From contig CAMPDV010000131.1 of NCBI GenBank assembly GCA_946699065.1, forward strand, positions 1 to 64,000: a stretch of 64,000 bases of DNA. The letters run 5' to 3'. Shown piece after piece: positions 35,309 through 48,868 of this stretch. This stretch comes from Loxodes magnus. Its lineage: Eukaryota; Ciliophora; Karyorelictea; Loxodida; Loxodidae. Position 1 is the stretch's first letter. Every line of letters begins with the position of its first letter. Under the pieces are notes generated by a model, which saw nothing but the letters and a program-made list of their open reading frames with translations, did no database searches and had not been told where the DNA came from. The position numbers and the translations under genes were made by a program.

Positions 35309-36220
35309 TTAGCAATCATCGAGGATTTTCACCTCTTCATGCTGGGCACCAAATTGCTCCGGTATTAAAATTAAAGTCTTAAAAGCCTCTCTTCCTCTTT
35401 CTTCCCATTGCTCATGTTATTTCCAATTCTATCTTCATTTCTAATCAAATTTTCTCTTGCAGATGAAAACTAATTCATTTAAGTATAATCTCTCTCTGAT
35501 TTGTCTCTACTGCATTTGTTTTTTCTTCCTCTGCTGAGCTTGTATTCTTCTTTATTTATTCCAATACTACGTTTTGAAATTTGGAATTTCATGCAGCGTC
35601 TTCACAAGTGTTTTGTCGAATTGCAGTAACAATTCTTCACTATTTTTTGGTCTAACCCTAGTCTTCATGTTGATCTCTTCAATCATCATTGGATCTCTCC
35701 TTTATTTATCTAGCTTCTTTTCTAATTTTTTCAGTCTTTTATTTAGATAAGATTGTTTCTGAAGCTAATTTTAGGATTAATTATTCTGGTCTTAGGATAT
35801 GTTTCAGAAAGCGCTTAGTTCTCTTTCTTAGGACATAAGTCTGGATTCTATTAATTCTGCTAAGCTGAGTTGCTCCATAAGCTTCTCATTATCTTTCCTC
35901 ACTTTCCTAAGCTCTTCCTGGAAGTTCAGCACCACTTTGATGAGCTACTCCATGCTAATCAGGCCAGAAGGATTAAATTCTGACACCTCCTGGTGAAAAA
36001 CAGATTTCATCTGCTTTCTTGGCTTTTCCTCCGATGTAGGACTTATTACATGAGTCGCTTTCTAGGATTTCTTCTGATCATCATATCCTGATTGAATTCC
36101 AGGTTGTTAAGATTAAGAAAAAGGTTGAGGTTAAGAAAGAGAAAACTAGCCACGATTGGATCAGGCTTCCTCTCCAACTTTTTGAGGTGGTGTAGAAACC
36201 TCTTTTGAATCCTTCCACAT
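35309..36220 (-). CDS. GC-rich coiled-coil protein, LINE ORF1-like or host gene
   Basis: On the minus strand from the ATG at 36220, 303 codons run without frameshift to a TAA at 35309-35311, where GC content collapses. TAA/TAG are needed as Gln inside, and three UGA codons (20, 139 and 262) occur at Trp-compatible places such as FDQK-UGA-RQNW and LSAF-UGA-NIS; TGG is also used. The N-terminal 60 residues are Ser/Gln/Pro-rich. Residues about 95-185 form a likely coiled coil (EQLIKVVLNFQEELRKVRKD and following). The C-terminal part is Arg/Lys/Gln-rich with many aromatic residues. No known domain is recognised. Codons favour G or C in third position, unlike all neighbours, and the GC level resembles the SINE family. 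It could be the ORF1-like protein of a retroelement or an acquired or highly expressed gene. If TAA is also Gln here, the true stop is unclear. Confidence 0.55.
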
Positions 36221-39200
36221 TTTTTTAAATTTTATGGGAAAGCAAGAAATTAACATGATTTTTAACTATCTGATATATGTTTAAAATTTATTAATTATAC
36301 TTAACTAATTTTAAAAATTTTATATTTACTTTTAATAATAAATTATTATAAAATTAAATTAAAACATAAATAAAAGAATTATACATTAATAATTTATAAA
36401 AAATTAATAGAGCAAATAGGATAAATAAAATAACGTAAACTGATTTATTTTATAAATTTAAGAAGATATATATATTATAATTTATTATAAACTGAAGAGT
36501 AATTATTTTCTTTCTGATTCCAATAAATCTACTGCAAAGATTATTTTAATTTTTAAATATTTGAAATTTTTAAAGAAATGTGTACTTGATTGAAAATCGA
36601 CATATATGGATGAATTTTAATTATATTAGAATTATATCTTTAACCTAAATACTTTTATATTCAACTTAATTTACTCTATAGCATGTAGATATTGTAATAA
36701 TACTCTTAAATATAAATCGTTTAGTAAAAATTTTAAATAGCATTATGAAAAGATTCAAATTTCTATTAGCAACTAACTGGCTGTAGATCTATTGTATTTA
36801 TTAAATATTATTTAAATAAATTCTTTCTTAAACAAAAAGTTTTATTATTATCAATGTTATATCCTAATTTAAATTTTATCTCTAGTATAAGTATAAGTAT
36901 AAAATTAAAAGTTAATTTCCATATACCTATTTAATGTATAAAAATTTAAATGTTTATACAAATTAATACTAAGTCATAATTAATAACTTTATTTAAGTAG
37001 TCTTTTCTGTATATAATTATCACATGTGTGAAAATTATTTATGAAGATATTTTTACACTAATGCTTAAATTTAGAAAATATATTCTATAAAATTTAATTA
37101 ATCATTTCCACATGATAGAAAAATAACTAAAATGCATTATCTAACTTAAAATATTATATTTAGATGCTTATTTATAAAATAAGAATTAAATTAAAATAAA
37201 AAAGACTTTACATTAATACAACTAACAATTCTAAGACAAAATTATAGATACTCTGAACAAATAAATCTGCATATTAAATTTTCTATCTTTTTTTATATAA
37301 GATTCTTCAATCTTAATTTCGTAAAAGACGTTGAAAAAATTACAAATTTTAGATAAAATTTAAAATTTGCTTTAGACTTTAGTTTCAGAAAATAATATAA
37401 TATCTCATTTAAAGGTTATTAGTTCTAGACAATAATAAAAAGTAAAAGAAATAAATATTATTAATATATTAAATAATTTTTTCATTATTAAATTTAATTT
37501 AACTAAGAAACTTTTTTTATTTGATAAACTTTCTTTAAATATTGTTTAAGTTATAATTAGCTTTAGAACTATAATTTAAACAATTTTAATATTAAAGAGC
37601 AAATTTTATTTTATGCTTTTTTTAATTATTTAGTTTATTCTTTATATTTTTACTATTATTCAAATTTTATTTTGTCAAAATTGATGTATTTTTATTTAAA
37701 ATCTAAGTATCATGGTTTTAAGATGAATTTAAAATTTTCATAGAAACTAAATATTCTTATTAGACTTACTAATAAATTAACTCTATTTAAATTATAATAT
37801 AAATTAATTTCAATTATTGATTCAAGTTTGCTAAATGTCATATAATACTAACCCAAATAGAATTTAGATTTTATAAATTTAGTCTTAATAATATTAACTA
37901 ATTTAATATAAACTTTATCTATTTTGCTTGCTAAAAGAATTCACTACTAGTACCTTAGGATATAAGCATTACAGATATTGTTTCGAAAGCTGAAGAATAC
38001 TCATATCCGCTAATAAAAATATTTATATGAATCAATTAGATTTATAACAATTATTCATCATTTATCCTTAATTTTTATTTACTAATAAATAAAATAGAGT
38101 CAACTAATTAAAGTATTAATCTTCGTTTTTCATTTATTTATTTAAAGTTATATAGCACTAATTTTAAACTTTACTATCATTTAAATTTATTTATGATTAT
38201 TTGTTAAGTTATATAAATTAAGAGAATATTCAGTTTTATTTTGCTTGATAAACATAAGTTAAATTTTTAAACTTAGAACTTTTATTCCATTCATAACATT
38301 TTATTAATAATTAACTTTAGATTTTATGATTTTCTATCATATAAATTCAGAAATTTATAAAAAGCACTAATTTCTTTACACTTTAAAATTTTTCTACTAT
38401 TTATAATTTAAATCAAATAGTTTTGTCTATATGTTTGCATCTATAAAGATTTTTCATTAAATCTAATTTGAATATTTTGAATTTGAGATTATTTTATTTA
38501 TCTATTTTAAATTATATTTATGGTTGTTGGCGTATTAGTGATATAATCTAAAAGAATATTCCTTATATTTATTTATAATTAAAATAAAGATTTTCAACAA
38601 AAGTTTATACCTGATTTTTTTACTTTTTCATATTATAATAATTTTTTCTTTAATAATTTGTACATTTAATTTTAATAAAATAAAATAAATTCTTTTCAGA
38701 TAATACATATATGATAAATAATTATAACTATGAAAATAATTTATATTATCAAATTATCTAAAAATAGAAATAGAATTTAAACCATTTTAAAATAAATTTT
38801 TTATTTGTTAGTCAATTTAGTGAAATATTTATTTTATATTTATCTTTTTAGATTATTTCTCTTTTAAGATAAGCAATATTCAATATATTTTACTAAAGGT
38901 TTTATTTATCAATAAGTTATTATCTTTTGATTAGTTTTCTAAGTATTTTTTACGTTCAAATCCTAAATGAAATTTATCGTAAATGATTCTTAAAAACAGA
39001 TTCATTACTTGTCTAGAATTTATTGCTTTATTCTCTAAATTTATAATTTCTAAAATTCTTTTCAACTTTTAACTTTTCCTTTTATTATGATTTAGATTTT
39101 TATCTAAATAGATTTTTTTAATTCTCATTCTTTTATGCTTCTATATTTATTAAATCTTTTTATATAACTATTTAAAGTTTTATAGCCTTTGATAATAAAG

Positions 39201-42200
39201 TTTTAAAAATTAAAATTTAAGCAATTTGTGTATTTTAAGTAAATAATCCTAAAAGTTATTATGAATTACTTTTTTTCAGCATCTAATAAACTCTCTATTA
39301 GATTTTTTTCTAATTTTTATATTAGTTTTAATATTATTACATTTATTAATAATTAGTTTATGAAATATCAATTATAATTAGAGACTAAATCTTTAAAAGT
39401 TAAATAATACTTTTTTAATTCAAATTTCTTATTAATGTAAGATATTCTAAGCTTTCTATTTTTTCACTTAGTAATTCATTCTCAAATAATAAATAGCAAA
39501 TTTAATTAATTTATAAAATACTTTACTAAGAAACTTTATAATTATTAAAAAACATTTTTTAAAATTTCATTCATTAGAAGATAATGCATCTATCTTAATT
39601 TAATCTATAAATATCTTTATATCTTAGATGATCTCACTTTAATCCTTAAGTTAAACCTTTTTATTATCTTTATATATTAATAATTTTCTTAGGTTCAAAT
39701 TTATTCTTTAAATTTTAGTAGATTTTATTTATTGTTTTATAATAATGCTATTAATTTAATTTAAAATTATTATTTTATTAATTAAAATCTTAATTATTTT
39801 TTATAATTATTAAAAAGATAATAAAACATAAAGAAAAATAAGGGAAATAAATAAAATGCTTCACCTTTTGGAAATAGTTATTTTAATATTTCTATAATTT
39901 CTTTATTTATAAGTTTCTAAACTGTAAAATTATTAATATGCTTGTATTAATTAATAACAATTATTTATGATTAAGTAGCTACTAAGCAATATAAAAATTT
40001 AAATGAAATAATATAAAAATTTAAAATTGTCAAAGTTAAGCAAATATCTCAAAGATTATTTTAGATATAGTGACTTATTTATTTTTAAATTTTAAATATT
40101 TGTTTTAATAGATAATGGCTAGTGAAGATTTTTTTTTTAATTTTTGATTCCTTATTTTTTAAGTTTTAATAAAAATTTGCTAGATAAATGAATTTTAAGA
40201 AAAGATATTATTTTTAAATCAATTAAAAGACTTAAAAACTTTATTTTATTTCCTTTAAAATAAAAATTTAAGAATGTTGCTTCAATTATAATTTACAAAT
40301 AAATACCATCAAATTATTTTAACAACTTGACAAAGAATAAATTTTATTCTTAAGGTAATAAAAAGATTTATTTATTTTGAATATCGTAGAAATTTCAAAT
40401 TAAATAAAATACAAATATAGGATTTTCAAGTTTTAATAGTTTTAGAAATAAGATCTTTAAAAAGTAGCAAACACAAATTATAAAAGAGAGAAATTTACAA
40501 ATCCTTATTTCCCCTATATTAATTAAAAATTTCTTTATTACTTAGAAAATTTATTTATTTATTTATTTATAAATTTAAAGATTATTTAGAAGTATAATAA
40601 ACAACTTCTTAGCATAAAATTTTAGAATATTTTTAACTTAATTTTAGAATTATATTTTTATTTATTTAATAATTATAAAACATTTAAACAGCTGAAAGAT
40701 TTTATTATTTCTTTTATTTTCTATTTAGTCTTTTATTAATAAAATGCTGACTAATGAATATAATTTCTTTCATTATATCTATAATTTATTTAGTGCTTTT
40801 TACTTTGATGATGCTTAATATTTAAAAAATTGACTTAAAAATTCAAGTATAATATCAAAACTAAATTAAATCTTTTTACAATAATAGTAAAAATTAATTT
40901 TTAAGTTTTTTTAGTTTTAATAATATCATATTTAAGCTATTCAAGTTCTCGATTATATTTAAGGTTTTATATTTTAAAGAAATAAAAAATAAAAAATAAA
41001 TATCTTTAAATTAGGTTTCTTTAAATACTTCCTTCTCAAAAAATCCAAAGATGAAGAATCAAGTTTGAGAGTAAACAAATGACTTAATAAAAATCTAAAA
41101 TATTGATAATCTAAAATTTTAAAGCTTTAGGTATTTAATAAGTAAATATATTAACTATTTAAACCTTCTCTATTTTTATATTAGATAGAATAGAAATTTA
41201 TAAATTTCTCTAGTGTTTTCAACTAGAATATAGCAAAGATTATATAGTTAAATATTTTTTGTCATAGCCATTTGTTGAAGAAATTAGATTTAGGTTAAAT
41301 GTATATGTAATTTTATTTTTCTTAATAAAATTCCAAAAATAAATGATAAAGATTATATAATTAAATAAAATTTAGGTATAATCAAACTAAATAACAGATA
41401 AATTCAACTTTTATCTAAATTATTTTAAAAAAGGGTGAGAAAAACGAAAGATAAGAAATAGATCTTAAAGTTATAAAAGTCTAAAAATAAATCCTATTAA
41501 TTTTTATCTAATAAGTATTAAAGACTTATTTAATAGATTTAACTTGATATTTCATTATTCTTAAAATTCTAAACTAGAGTAATTATAGCAAGTAATAATC
41601 TACATTTATATTTGATTAACTTTAAAAATAAATAAAAAATAAAGTTTACTCTTGGTAAAATAATTTAATGAGGCTTTTTAGTTATATATGTTTATTTAAA
41701 TTTGAAAGCTTGCTTTATTGTTCAAATTTTATAAATAACAAATATCTTCTAATTTTTAATAACAAAAGAAATGTAGATTTTAGTGTTATAAATTCAAAAT
41801 AAATTAATAGCTTATAAAATAAAAGAGATAGTTATAATAAAAAAGGATATTAAATTATTTTTGCAATGTCAAAATGATTATAAAAAATCTAAAATCTAAA
41901 ACAAAATTATGTTCTTTTAAAAATTTAAAAGCTTTAACACTTTGATTTAAAAAATTTACTTGAATGATCTAATATTGCTTATAGCGAAATTAAATTTTTA
42001 GTTACTAAATTTAAAATTTATTAATAGTTGAAAATATTGCTTACATAAAAAGTTAATAAATAATTTCTAGTTATTTTTAGTTTATTTCTAATTAAATTTG
42101 TGAAAATCTAAGTATTATTTTTAAATTAAATCTTTATTGCTCTAAAATAATTTCGTTGTTAGTATAATAATCTACCTTAATTATATTAGAATCTAAATTA

Positions 42201-42455
42201 TATAACTATTTTTAAACAATTGTTTATAAAGATTAATAGTTAACTAAATGATAGAGTAATAAATCTTATATCCAAGATATTTAGAGTGAATTAATTAAAA
42301 GCTTAGATAAATGTTAAATTTATTTAATTTTATCTAAGGATATCTAAAATTTTATTAAAATATTAAAGCTTCTAATAAAAATTGCTAAATTAAATATGTT
42401 TATACTCTTAGATTAATTAAAGCTTACTATAACTTCATTAGATTTTAATTTACAA
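36221..42455. other. Long AT-rich region without recognised genes
   Basis: About 6.2 kb of AT-rich DNA upstream of the GC-rich gene and reaching the start of copy B. It contains small simple repeats, such as three AGTATA units near 36891 and an ATTT run near 40546-40572. No coding or RNA gene could be supported. If the array is tandem, the sequence before position 1 should match this region. Confidence 0.45.
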
Positions 42456-43638
42456 CTATAAATTATAAATATTTATTTAAATTTTTTAAAAGTATTTATT
42501 AATTTAAAAATTTGTTTAAGCAAATCAGCTACTAAATAAGAAGAAAAAGTTTAATAAGAAGTATAATAACAATAAATATAAAATAAATTTAAAATAATTA
42601 AAAGATAAAATAAAAATAAGCTAATATCTATTATAATTAATATCTATCTTCTATTTTTAAGAGAAAATAATTAAGCATTTTGGTTTAATTATTTTAGAAG
42701 ATTTATAAAATAAAATCTCTATTTTTGATTGGATTAAAAGATTTCAAATTTGAATTATTTATTTCTTATATTATATCTATATAAATATCTAGGTAAGCAA
42801 ATAAAAGCTTGTTACTTCATTGATTGAAAAGAGTTCTCTAATTTTATTTTAATGTAATTAAAATTTCTAAAATATATCCTCTTACATTCTAATAATTAAT
42901 TGAAATTACATTTATAATATCATTAATATATTAATTCATATTTCACTAACAAGCAAATGCAGCTTATATCTTATTTCTTAAACATAATTTTTCTTAATTA
43001 TTTTACCTTTCCATTATATAAAATCTTACATCACTAGAGAATCAACTTGTAAATTAGTAAATATCTTTAATTTATTGAACACAGCTGATTGGTTTACTTT
43101 ATTCAGATTTAACCTTGCTGAAAAAAGTGGATGCTAGTCTTTTAAATCTTAATAAATATTGGTTAGAGTAAACAGAATTTCAATTAATTAGAATTTTTTA
43201 GTTATATGAAACATTAAAATTATATAATTATAGGTTTATAATATCCCAAATATTTAAATAAGATTTAGATCTCTTATTTTAAAAAAGGTAAGTTATTATT
43301 AAACTATTATTGAGATTTCTTTCATTTAATAAAAGTTATTAAAGCAATTTATAATTAAATATTAATAATTAGTTTATTTAGACTACCATTAATTAAATAA
43401 ATTCGTATTTAGTTAAAGTTTATACGAAAATAATACAATACTTTAATATTATTTTAGACTCTTATTCATATAATTTATAGTAATATTCAAAGTATTTGCA
43501 TAGAACTTAAGTTTTATTATAAATTTTTTATAATTTGTGTTGTTTAAAAATAGAATTTCATTCATTAATAAAGTTATAGAAAAAACTAAAATTTATTAAA
43601 ATAAGTATTATCTTCAAGTTATATAATACAAGAATTTT

Positions 43639-44172
43639 ATGAATATAACGAAAAATTTTTTGCTAAAAGGAAAATTTTACGCAAGCAGGAAATTTCTAGT
43701 TAATCCAAAGCAAATAGATCTTAGCTTATTTGGTCTAATTGAAAAGTTTTATTTATATTTTTGTATTTAATTTATGATTAAAGTATGTGCAAATTATCTT
43801 TATATTTATTTTATTTTTATAAAGCTTAAATCTAAATAATAGCTATAATGCTCTTTAAAACATTAAAGAAATATTTTATAAAGAATAGAGTAAATAATCA
43901 AATTTTTACTAGAAAAAGATAATTATTAATATATTTTAGTTAAAGCTTAATATTCTGAATATCCTTCTAATAAATCTTTAATTAGTTTATTATTCTTCTG
44001 CTTAATTAAAGAAATGATGATGCTGTAATTTATTTATGATAAAACTAATTTTTATTATTTAGAAAAATAAAATTTAAATTTAGGATCTTTTTAATATTTT
44101 AACTTAAGTATAAAATTATTTTAATGTGATAAAAAGATAAAAGCTAAATTAAAAATTTCTAGTTACAAGTGA
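43639..44172 (+). CDS. Candidate ORF, 177 codons (copy B)
   Basis: Identical to 1172-1705 at every base I compared, so it neither adds nor removes coding evidence. Unknown product, weak candidate. Confidence 0.25.
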
Positions 44173-44343
44173 TTTTAACTTAATTTCTAAATTTTTGTAT
44201 TAATTAAAAATTTATTAAAGCTGCATGCTACTTTTAAATTACGAGATTTTAAATTTAGATATTAAAGTAAATGAAAATAATTATTATTAAATGAGTTTAA
44301 GATATATAAACTAAATAAATTTTATATAAATAATTGTTAAAAA

Positions 44344-46518
44344 ATGTCAGCTTCGAAGGAGTGTATATCGGCTTTAGTCTTCACTAGCATGGACTGAACT
44401 ATATAGGAGTATGGAATTAATTAGGAAAAGGCGAAATTACTTACTAGGGACTTTAATGCTCTTTAAAACCTGGAATTCATTAATCTAATCAAAAAGAAAA
44501 TTCTAAAACTTAAAGACACTAAGTCTAGGTATTAAATTTCCGAAAAAGTAGGACTTCCTCTAAGTATAGTTAACTAAATACTCTTAGAATCACAGCAACT
44601 TAAAAAAAAAGAAAGTTAGATCACAGAATAAAAAATTAATAAAATATTAGAACTTAAAAATATTAATACTATACAATAAAATAATTAAGAAGCAAATTAT
44701 CTTTAATAACTAACTACAAAAGACCAGGAGAAGGAAGTTTAAAAAATATAAGAAGATATTTTTTAGTGCTTCGAAGAATTTTTAAAAGATGAAGAAAAAT
44801 AAGAAAGCACATATAGTAATAAAAAAAGACCAAGAAATGAAATAAAGTAGAAAGCAATAATTTTAACAGAAAAAGTAAAGTTAAATATAATTTCTAATTT
44901 AGATCAACAACATCAGCAAATTTAAAATACAACCTAAAATTAAGAAAATGATTCGTCTCAAATAATTTAAAAGTAAGAATAAAATTAATTATAAAATAAA
45001 GAAATAATTCGCTTAACTAAAAGTGGAGTCATAACTAAAGAGTTTAAAAATAAAGAATTATTTGCCTGTATATATTGCGAATAAATCTTTAACGATGGAA
45101 TCTTACTTTCAAAACATTTCATAGATCGCCACGCTCAAGAAAAATTAATTAATCTTTTCTGTCCCTTATGCAAAAATCTCCCGTTTGAAAATGTTTCTTA
45201 ATATAACACTCATTTAGAGCAGCATCAAAAACAAGGATAAATTATAAAATACACTCTATAACAAATAAAATCATTTTAACTTCCTTAACCTTAAATACCC
45301 TCTTAAATAAATTAAGTAGAAAAAAGTTTAAATACACAAAATAATATGAATCAAGAGATGAAAGGAGAAGCAATAAAAGAATAAGATAAGAATCGAAATG
45401 GAGAAAAATCAAGCGATGAATCTACTCTTCATGTCTTAACTAGAAAGTACTAATGTGTAGAGTGTGAGAAAAATTATCCAGAAGAAGAGTAATTTATTTT
45501 ACATCAAAAAATACACGAAAAGAAAAATTAAAATTACAAACTTAGAACAACCAAAACTTATCAAGAATTAGAAAGAGAAAACACTACGGTAAAATATGGT
45601 ACCATCATTTACAATAAGGACGATACTGAGGTCTATAAATGTAAAGAGTGTGAAAATTTATTTAAAACAAATTTGAAGTTACAAACTCATTTCGAAAAGG
45701 AACATCCAAGCTCCTAATTTAATAATATAAGATGCTCAGTTTGTAAAGGCTAATTTATTGGGAGAAAGAATTTACTTAGACATTTAACTAGACATTCGTT
45801 TAAAGAATAGAAAAAGTTAGAAATAATAAACTTAGAAGAGGAAGATTTAACAACAAAGAAAAATAAATTAGCACCTACTAATAATTCACAAGAAATTAAT
45901 TAGCTCTAAGAATAAATAAAAAATGATATTTAAGATAAAAAGTAGGAAGAGAAAAAAGAGGAAAAAGAAGAAAAAGTAGAAAATATCAAAATAAATGCCC
46001 CAAAAATTATTGAAATTGAAGAAGAAGAAAATAAGAAACAAGGAAGCAAAAAATAACATAAAGATAGCGAAGACTTAAATTAAGATGAAGAAAAGGTTAA
46101 AAACTACATACCATATGAAGTAGAAAAATAACAAATAGTTAATATTTAAGAAAGAAGATAATTAAAAGAAGTAGTTTTCAAATAAAGTTATTAAAGTTTA
46201 CCTAAAGAAATAAACTAGCAAGAAATAGGATTTTAAAAGTTCAGGAAAGTAGTTGATCTAACTTAAAATAAAGAAAGAGTGGCAACTTAATTTAACTAAA
46301 TAAGATATATTAATTTTTAACAATAACCCAATAGATCATATGTTCCATTATAAAATAGTAGATAAATGTTTTAGCCAAGTTTATAGCCGAGTTTTTAACC
46401 TAATTTTTAGTAAAGTTTGCCTCCAAGTTATATGAACTAATATCAATATAATTAAAATTAGCCAAGGTATTAGCATCAGAATATGTATTATCCCTATTAC
46501 ATGTCTCACTATCACTGA
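44344..46518 (+). CDS. HTH plus five-finger C2H2 zinc-finger protein (copy B)
   Basis: Same length as copy A (725 codons, TGA at 46516-46518), with all five C2H2 fingers intact and UGA at codon 18. Differences from copy A are substitutions only. Some bring it closer to the inverted copy than to its own duplicate partner: D-R-H instead of D-C-H in finger 1, and CAG instead of TAG near 44722. Others are private to this copy. This patchwork suggests conversion among the three copies. Predicted nuclear DNA-binding protein of unknown target. It sits in the same context as copy A, followed about 800 bp later by a SINE. Confidence 0.8.
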
Positions 46519-47322
46519 AAGACTATTTTTGTTTTATTTAATTAAGTTTTAGATAATTTCTTTAAACAATTTGTAGATTCATTAAATAAAAAGCCTTAAA
46601 CTCAAAACTTTTATAAATAAATTTTAATAATTTCTGGAATATTTGTTACAAATCCAGAGAAATTAAAATATTTAAAATTTTTCAATACTTTGACTGATTT
46701 TTATTATAGAATCTAAAATTAAAATTATATAAAGATTGTTATTAATAGTTTTTGAACTTAATCATTTATAAATGTTTTTATTTTAAATGACTGCTAATTA
46801 ATAAAAATTATAAAATCTAAATTTTATACTTAAATGTTTTAGTTATTATATGTGACTAAATTAGATTTTGGACACATAATTATAAAATAAAATATTCATC
46901 TAAAATAGTAATTTAGAATCTTTTTTGGCTCAATAAATAAAATTTATACTCTAGTCATTTAGATCTATAAACATTTTTTTATGATTAATTTTGATTCAAT
47001 AGAAAGACTTAAAAAAACTAAAAAATAAAAGAGAAAATTATTATTTTTACTCTAAAGAAAATTTTTTCTAAAAATATTTCTTTACAAAGAATATTAACTA
47101 GTTATTTCGAAAAATTTTAAATCATCTAAAATAAGATAAATCTTAAAATGAAAAGTCCTAGAAAATATTTAGAAATTTTTAATGTAATAAAATAGAAAAA
47201 AATTTCTGCAACTTTAAAATCTGATTTTTTTAATTATTTCTTGGTAAATATAATAATTTAAAAAACATTTTAACAAATTTTTATGTTTATTATTTACATT
47301 TGATAAATATTCTTTTTTAGTA

Positions 47323-47639
47323 TGAAATTGAAAAGATTGTGAGAGCTAAGAATGACCTTCGTGACTGAACTTTCTGGTTTTATGGCTAGGAACAAGTTCC
47401 TTTCCTGTCGCTGAGAAAGTCCCTGGTCAGAGTCATTTTCTGAAGGGAACACTTACTTTGAGGTTATCCGCTCTTGGTAGGGGCTTGAAGCCTGGCTGCT
47501 CATAGCGATGGAGCTCCCTAGCAGCTGTGCCTGGAGAACAACAGGATATCCCCGTTATTCCATAAAAAGAGAGTGTCGGGTCGTGTAATCGGAAAGGAGT
47601 TTCCGGTCCAAAAACTTTTTAGTTGAAATTAATTAATTA
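47323..47639 (+). mobile_element. SINE, subfamily I (copy S3, orthologue of S1)
   Basis: Same insertion as S1, with the same 14-bp flanking repeats (47309-47322 and 47640-47653). Several changes from S1 cluster in the 5' third. The hairpin that is TGTGC/GCACA in S1 is weakened to TGTGC/GAACA, while the 3' hairpin is lengthened to CGGAAA/TTTCCG. Presence in both duplicates shows the insertion predates the duplication. Confidence 0.75.
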
Positions 47640-47653
47640 ATTCTTTTTTAGTA

Positions 47654-48521
47654 AAATAATTTCCATTTTCTCATCTATAAAACTTAAGCAGCCAAGATAA
47701 AGTTTTTACATAAGCCAATAAAATAAATTTTGTTCTCTTTTTTAGTTAAAAATTTTAATTTTATTCTTTTAAATAATTAAAAAATAAACTAGATATAAGT
47801 TTTGGAATTTATGTGAGAAAAAATAAAATATTTAATAGATTTAAAAGTTTTAATTTAATTTAAAATAATACCTTGCAAAATGATAATATCGTAAATTTAT
47901 ATAGTTATTTCTCTAAAGTTTTTATTTAGGTTTTTTTATTAATAAATTTTTATTGAAAATTGAGATTTTTATACTTAAAATTTAAAAATATTGTAATATT
48001 TTATGCTGATAAACTTTCGTTTTTATTAAGGTTTTAGTAGATGAAAAATAATTATCTTCATTAATTAAAAAAGAACATGATATATTTGATTTTCTTACTA
48101 AAATGAAATGAGTAATAGAGTTATTTTATAATCTAGAAAATAATATTAGACAATGTATTTATAATGCTAAAAATTAAATAAATAATTACTAAAAATCTAA
48201 TATTTTAAAAAAGTTTTGCTCTGATTTAATTTTGTTTGAAATGAATTTTGTTTTATCAACTTTCAAATTAAGAAAACACTTTTCAATAAAAATAAAGTTG
48301 ATAACTAAAATATTATTAAGAAAGTATTATGATAATAAAATAAAGCAGACTTTATAATTAAAGAATTAAATTTATATTTAATGAAAAAGATATTTAAAAA
48401 TATTTAAGAAAGCTATACCATATAAAAAACGCAATAAAAGAGAATACATAAAATCAAGTATTAGATTTGATTTTGCCTGGTATAATTTGCTTAAGTAAAC
48501 AAATTTATTTATTAGATATTT
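47654..48521. other. AT-rich spacer (copy B)
   Basis: Counterpart of about 5185-6040 in copy A. Nothing recognised. Confidence 0.4.
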
Positions 48522-48543
48522 TAAAAGAAATTAATTAATTTAT
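48522..48543 (+). repeat. Left target-site duplication of SINE S4
   Basis: 22 bp identical to 48847-48868. The same 22 bp occur once at the orthologous place in copy A (near 6040-6061 onward), which defines the empty site. A duplication of this length fits target-primed insertion by LINE machinery. Confidence 0.85.
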
Positions 48544-48846
48544 TTTAAACTAAAAGAGTTTTTGGACTGCAACTTCTTGCAGTTTAACGACCCCAACACA
48601 CCCTTCATGGGATAATGGGGATATCCTGTTGCTTTCGAAAAGCAGCTGCCAGGGAGCTCCATCGCTATGGGCAGCCAGGCTTCAAGCCCCTACCAGGAGT
48701 GGATAATCAAGAGGAAGGCGTTCCCTTGCAAAGGTTGGCTTTGACCAGGGACTTTCTCAGCGACAGAAAAAGAACTTGTTCCTAGTCATAAAACCAGAAA
48801 GTATGATTCAGAAGGTCAATCTCAGCTCCCACAATCTTTTTAATTA
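48544..48846 (-). mobile_element. SINE, subfamily I (copy S4), insertion specific to copy B
   Basis: A 303-bp element in minus orientation, flanked by perfect 22-bp repeats (48522-48543, 48847-48868) and absent from copy A. Reading the minus strand it opens with ATAATTAAAAAGATTGTGGG and ends AAAAACTCTTTTAGTTTAAA. It keeps both S2-type hairpins (TGCTTT/AAAGCA and ACTGCAA/TTGCAGT). It has a distinctive central module CCTTTGCAAGG...GCCTTCCTCTTGATTATCC that is shared only with S5. The insertion happened after the large duplication and is the youngest event visible here. Confidence 0.85.
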
Positions 48847-48868
48847 TAAAAGAAATTAATTAATTTAT
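48847..48868 (+). repeat. Right target-site duplication of SINE S4
   Basis: Perfect second copy of the 22-bp sequence at 48522-48543. Beyond it the alignment with copy A resumes without loss. Confidence 0.85.
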
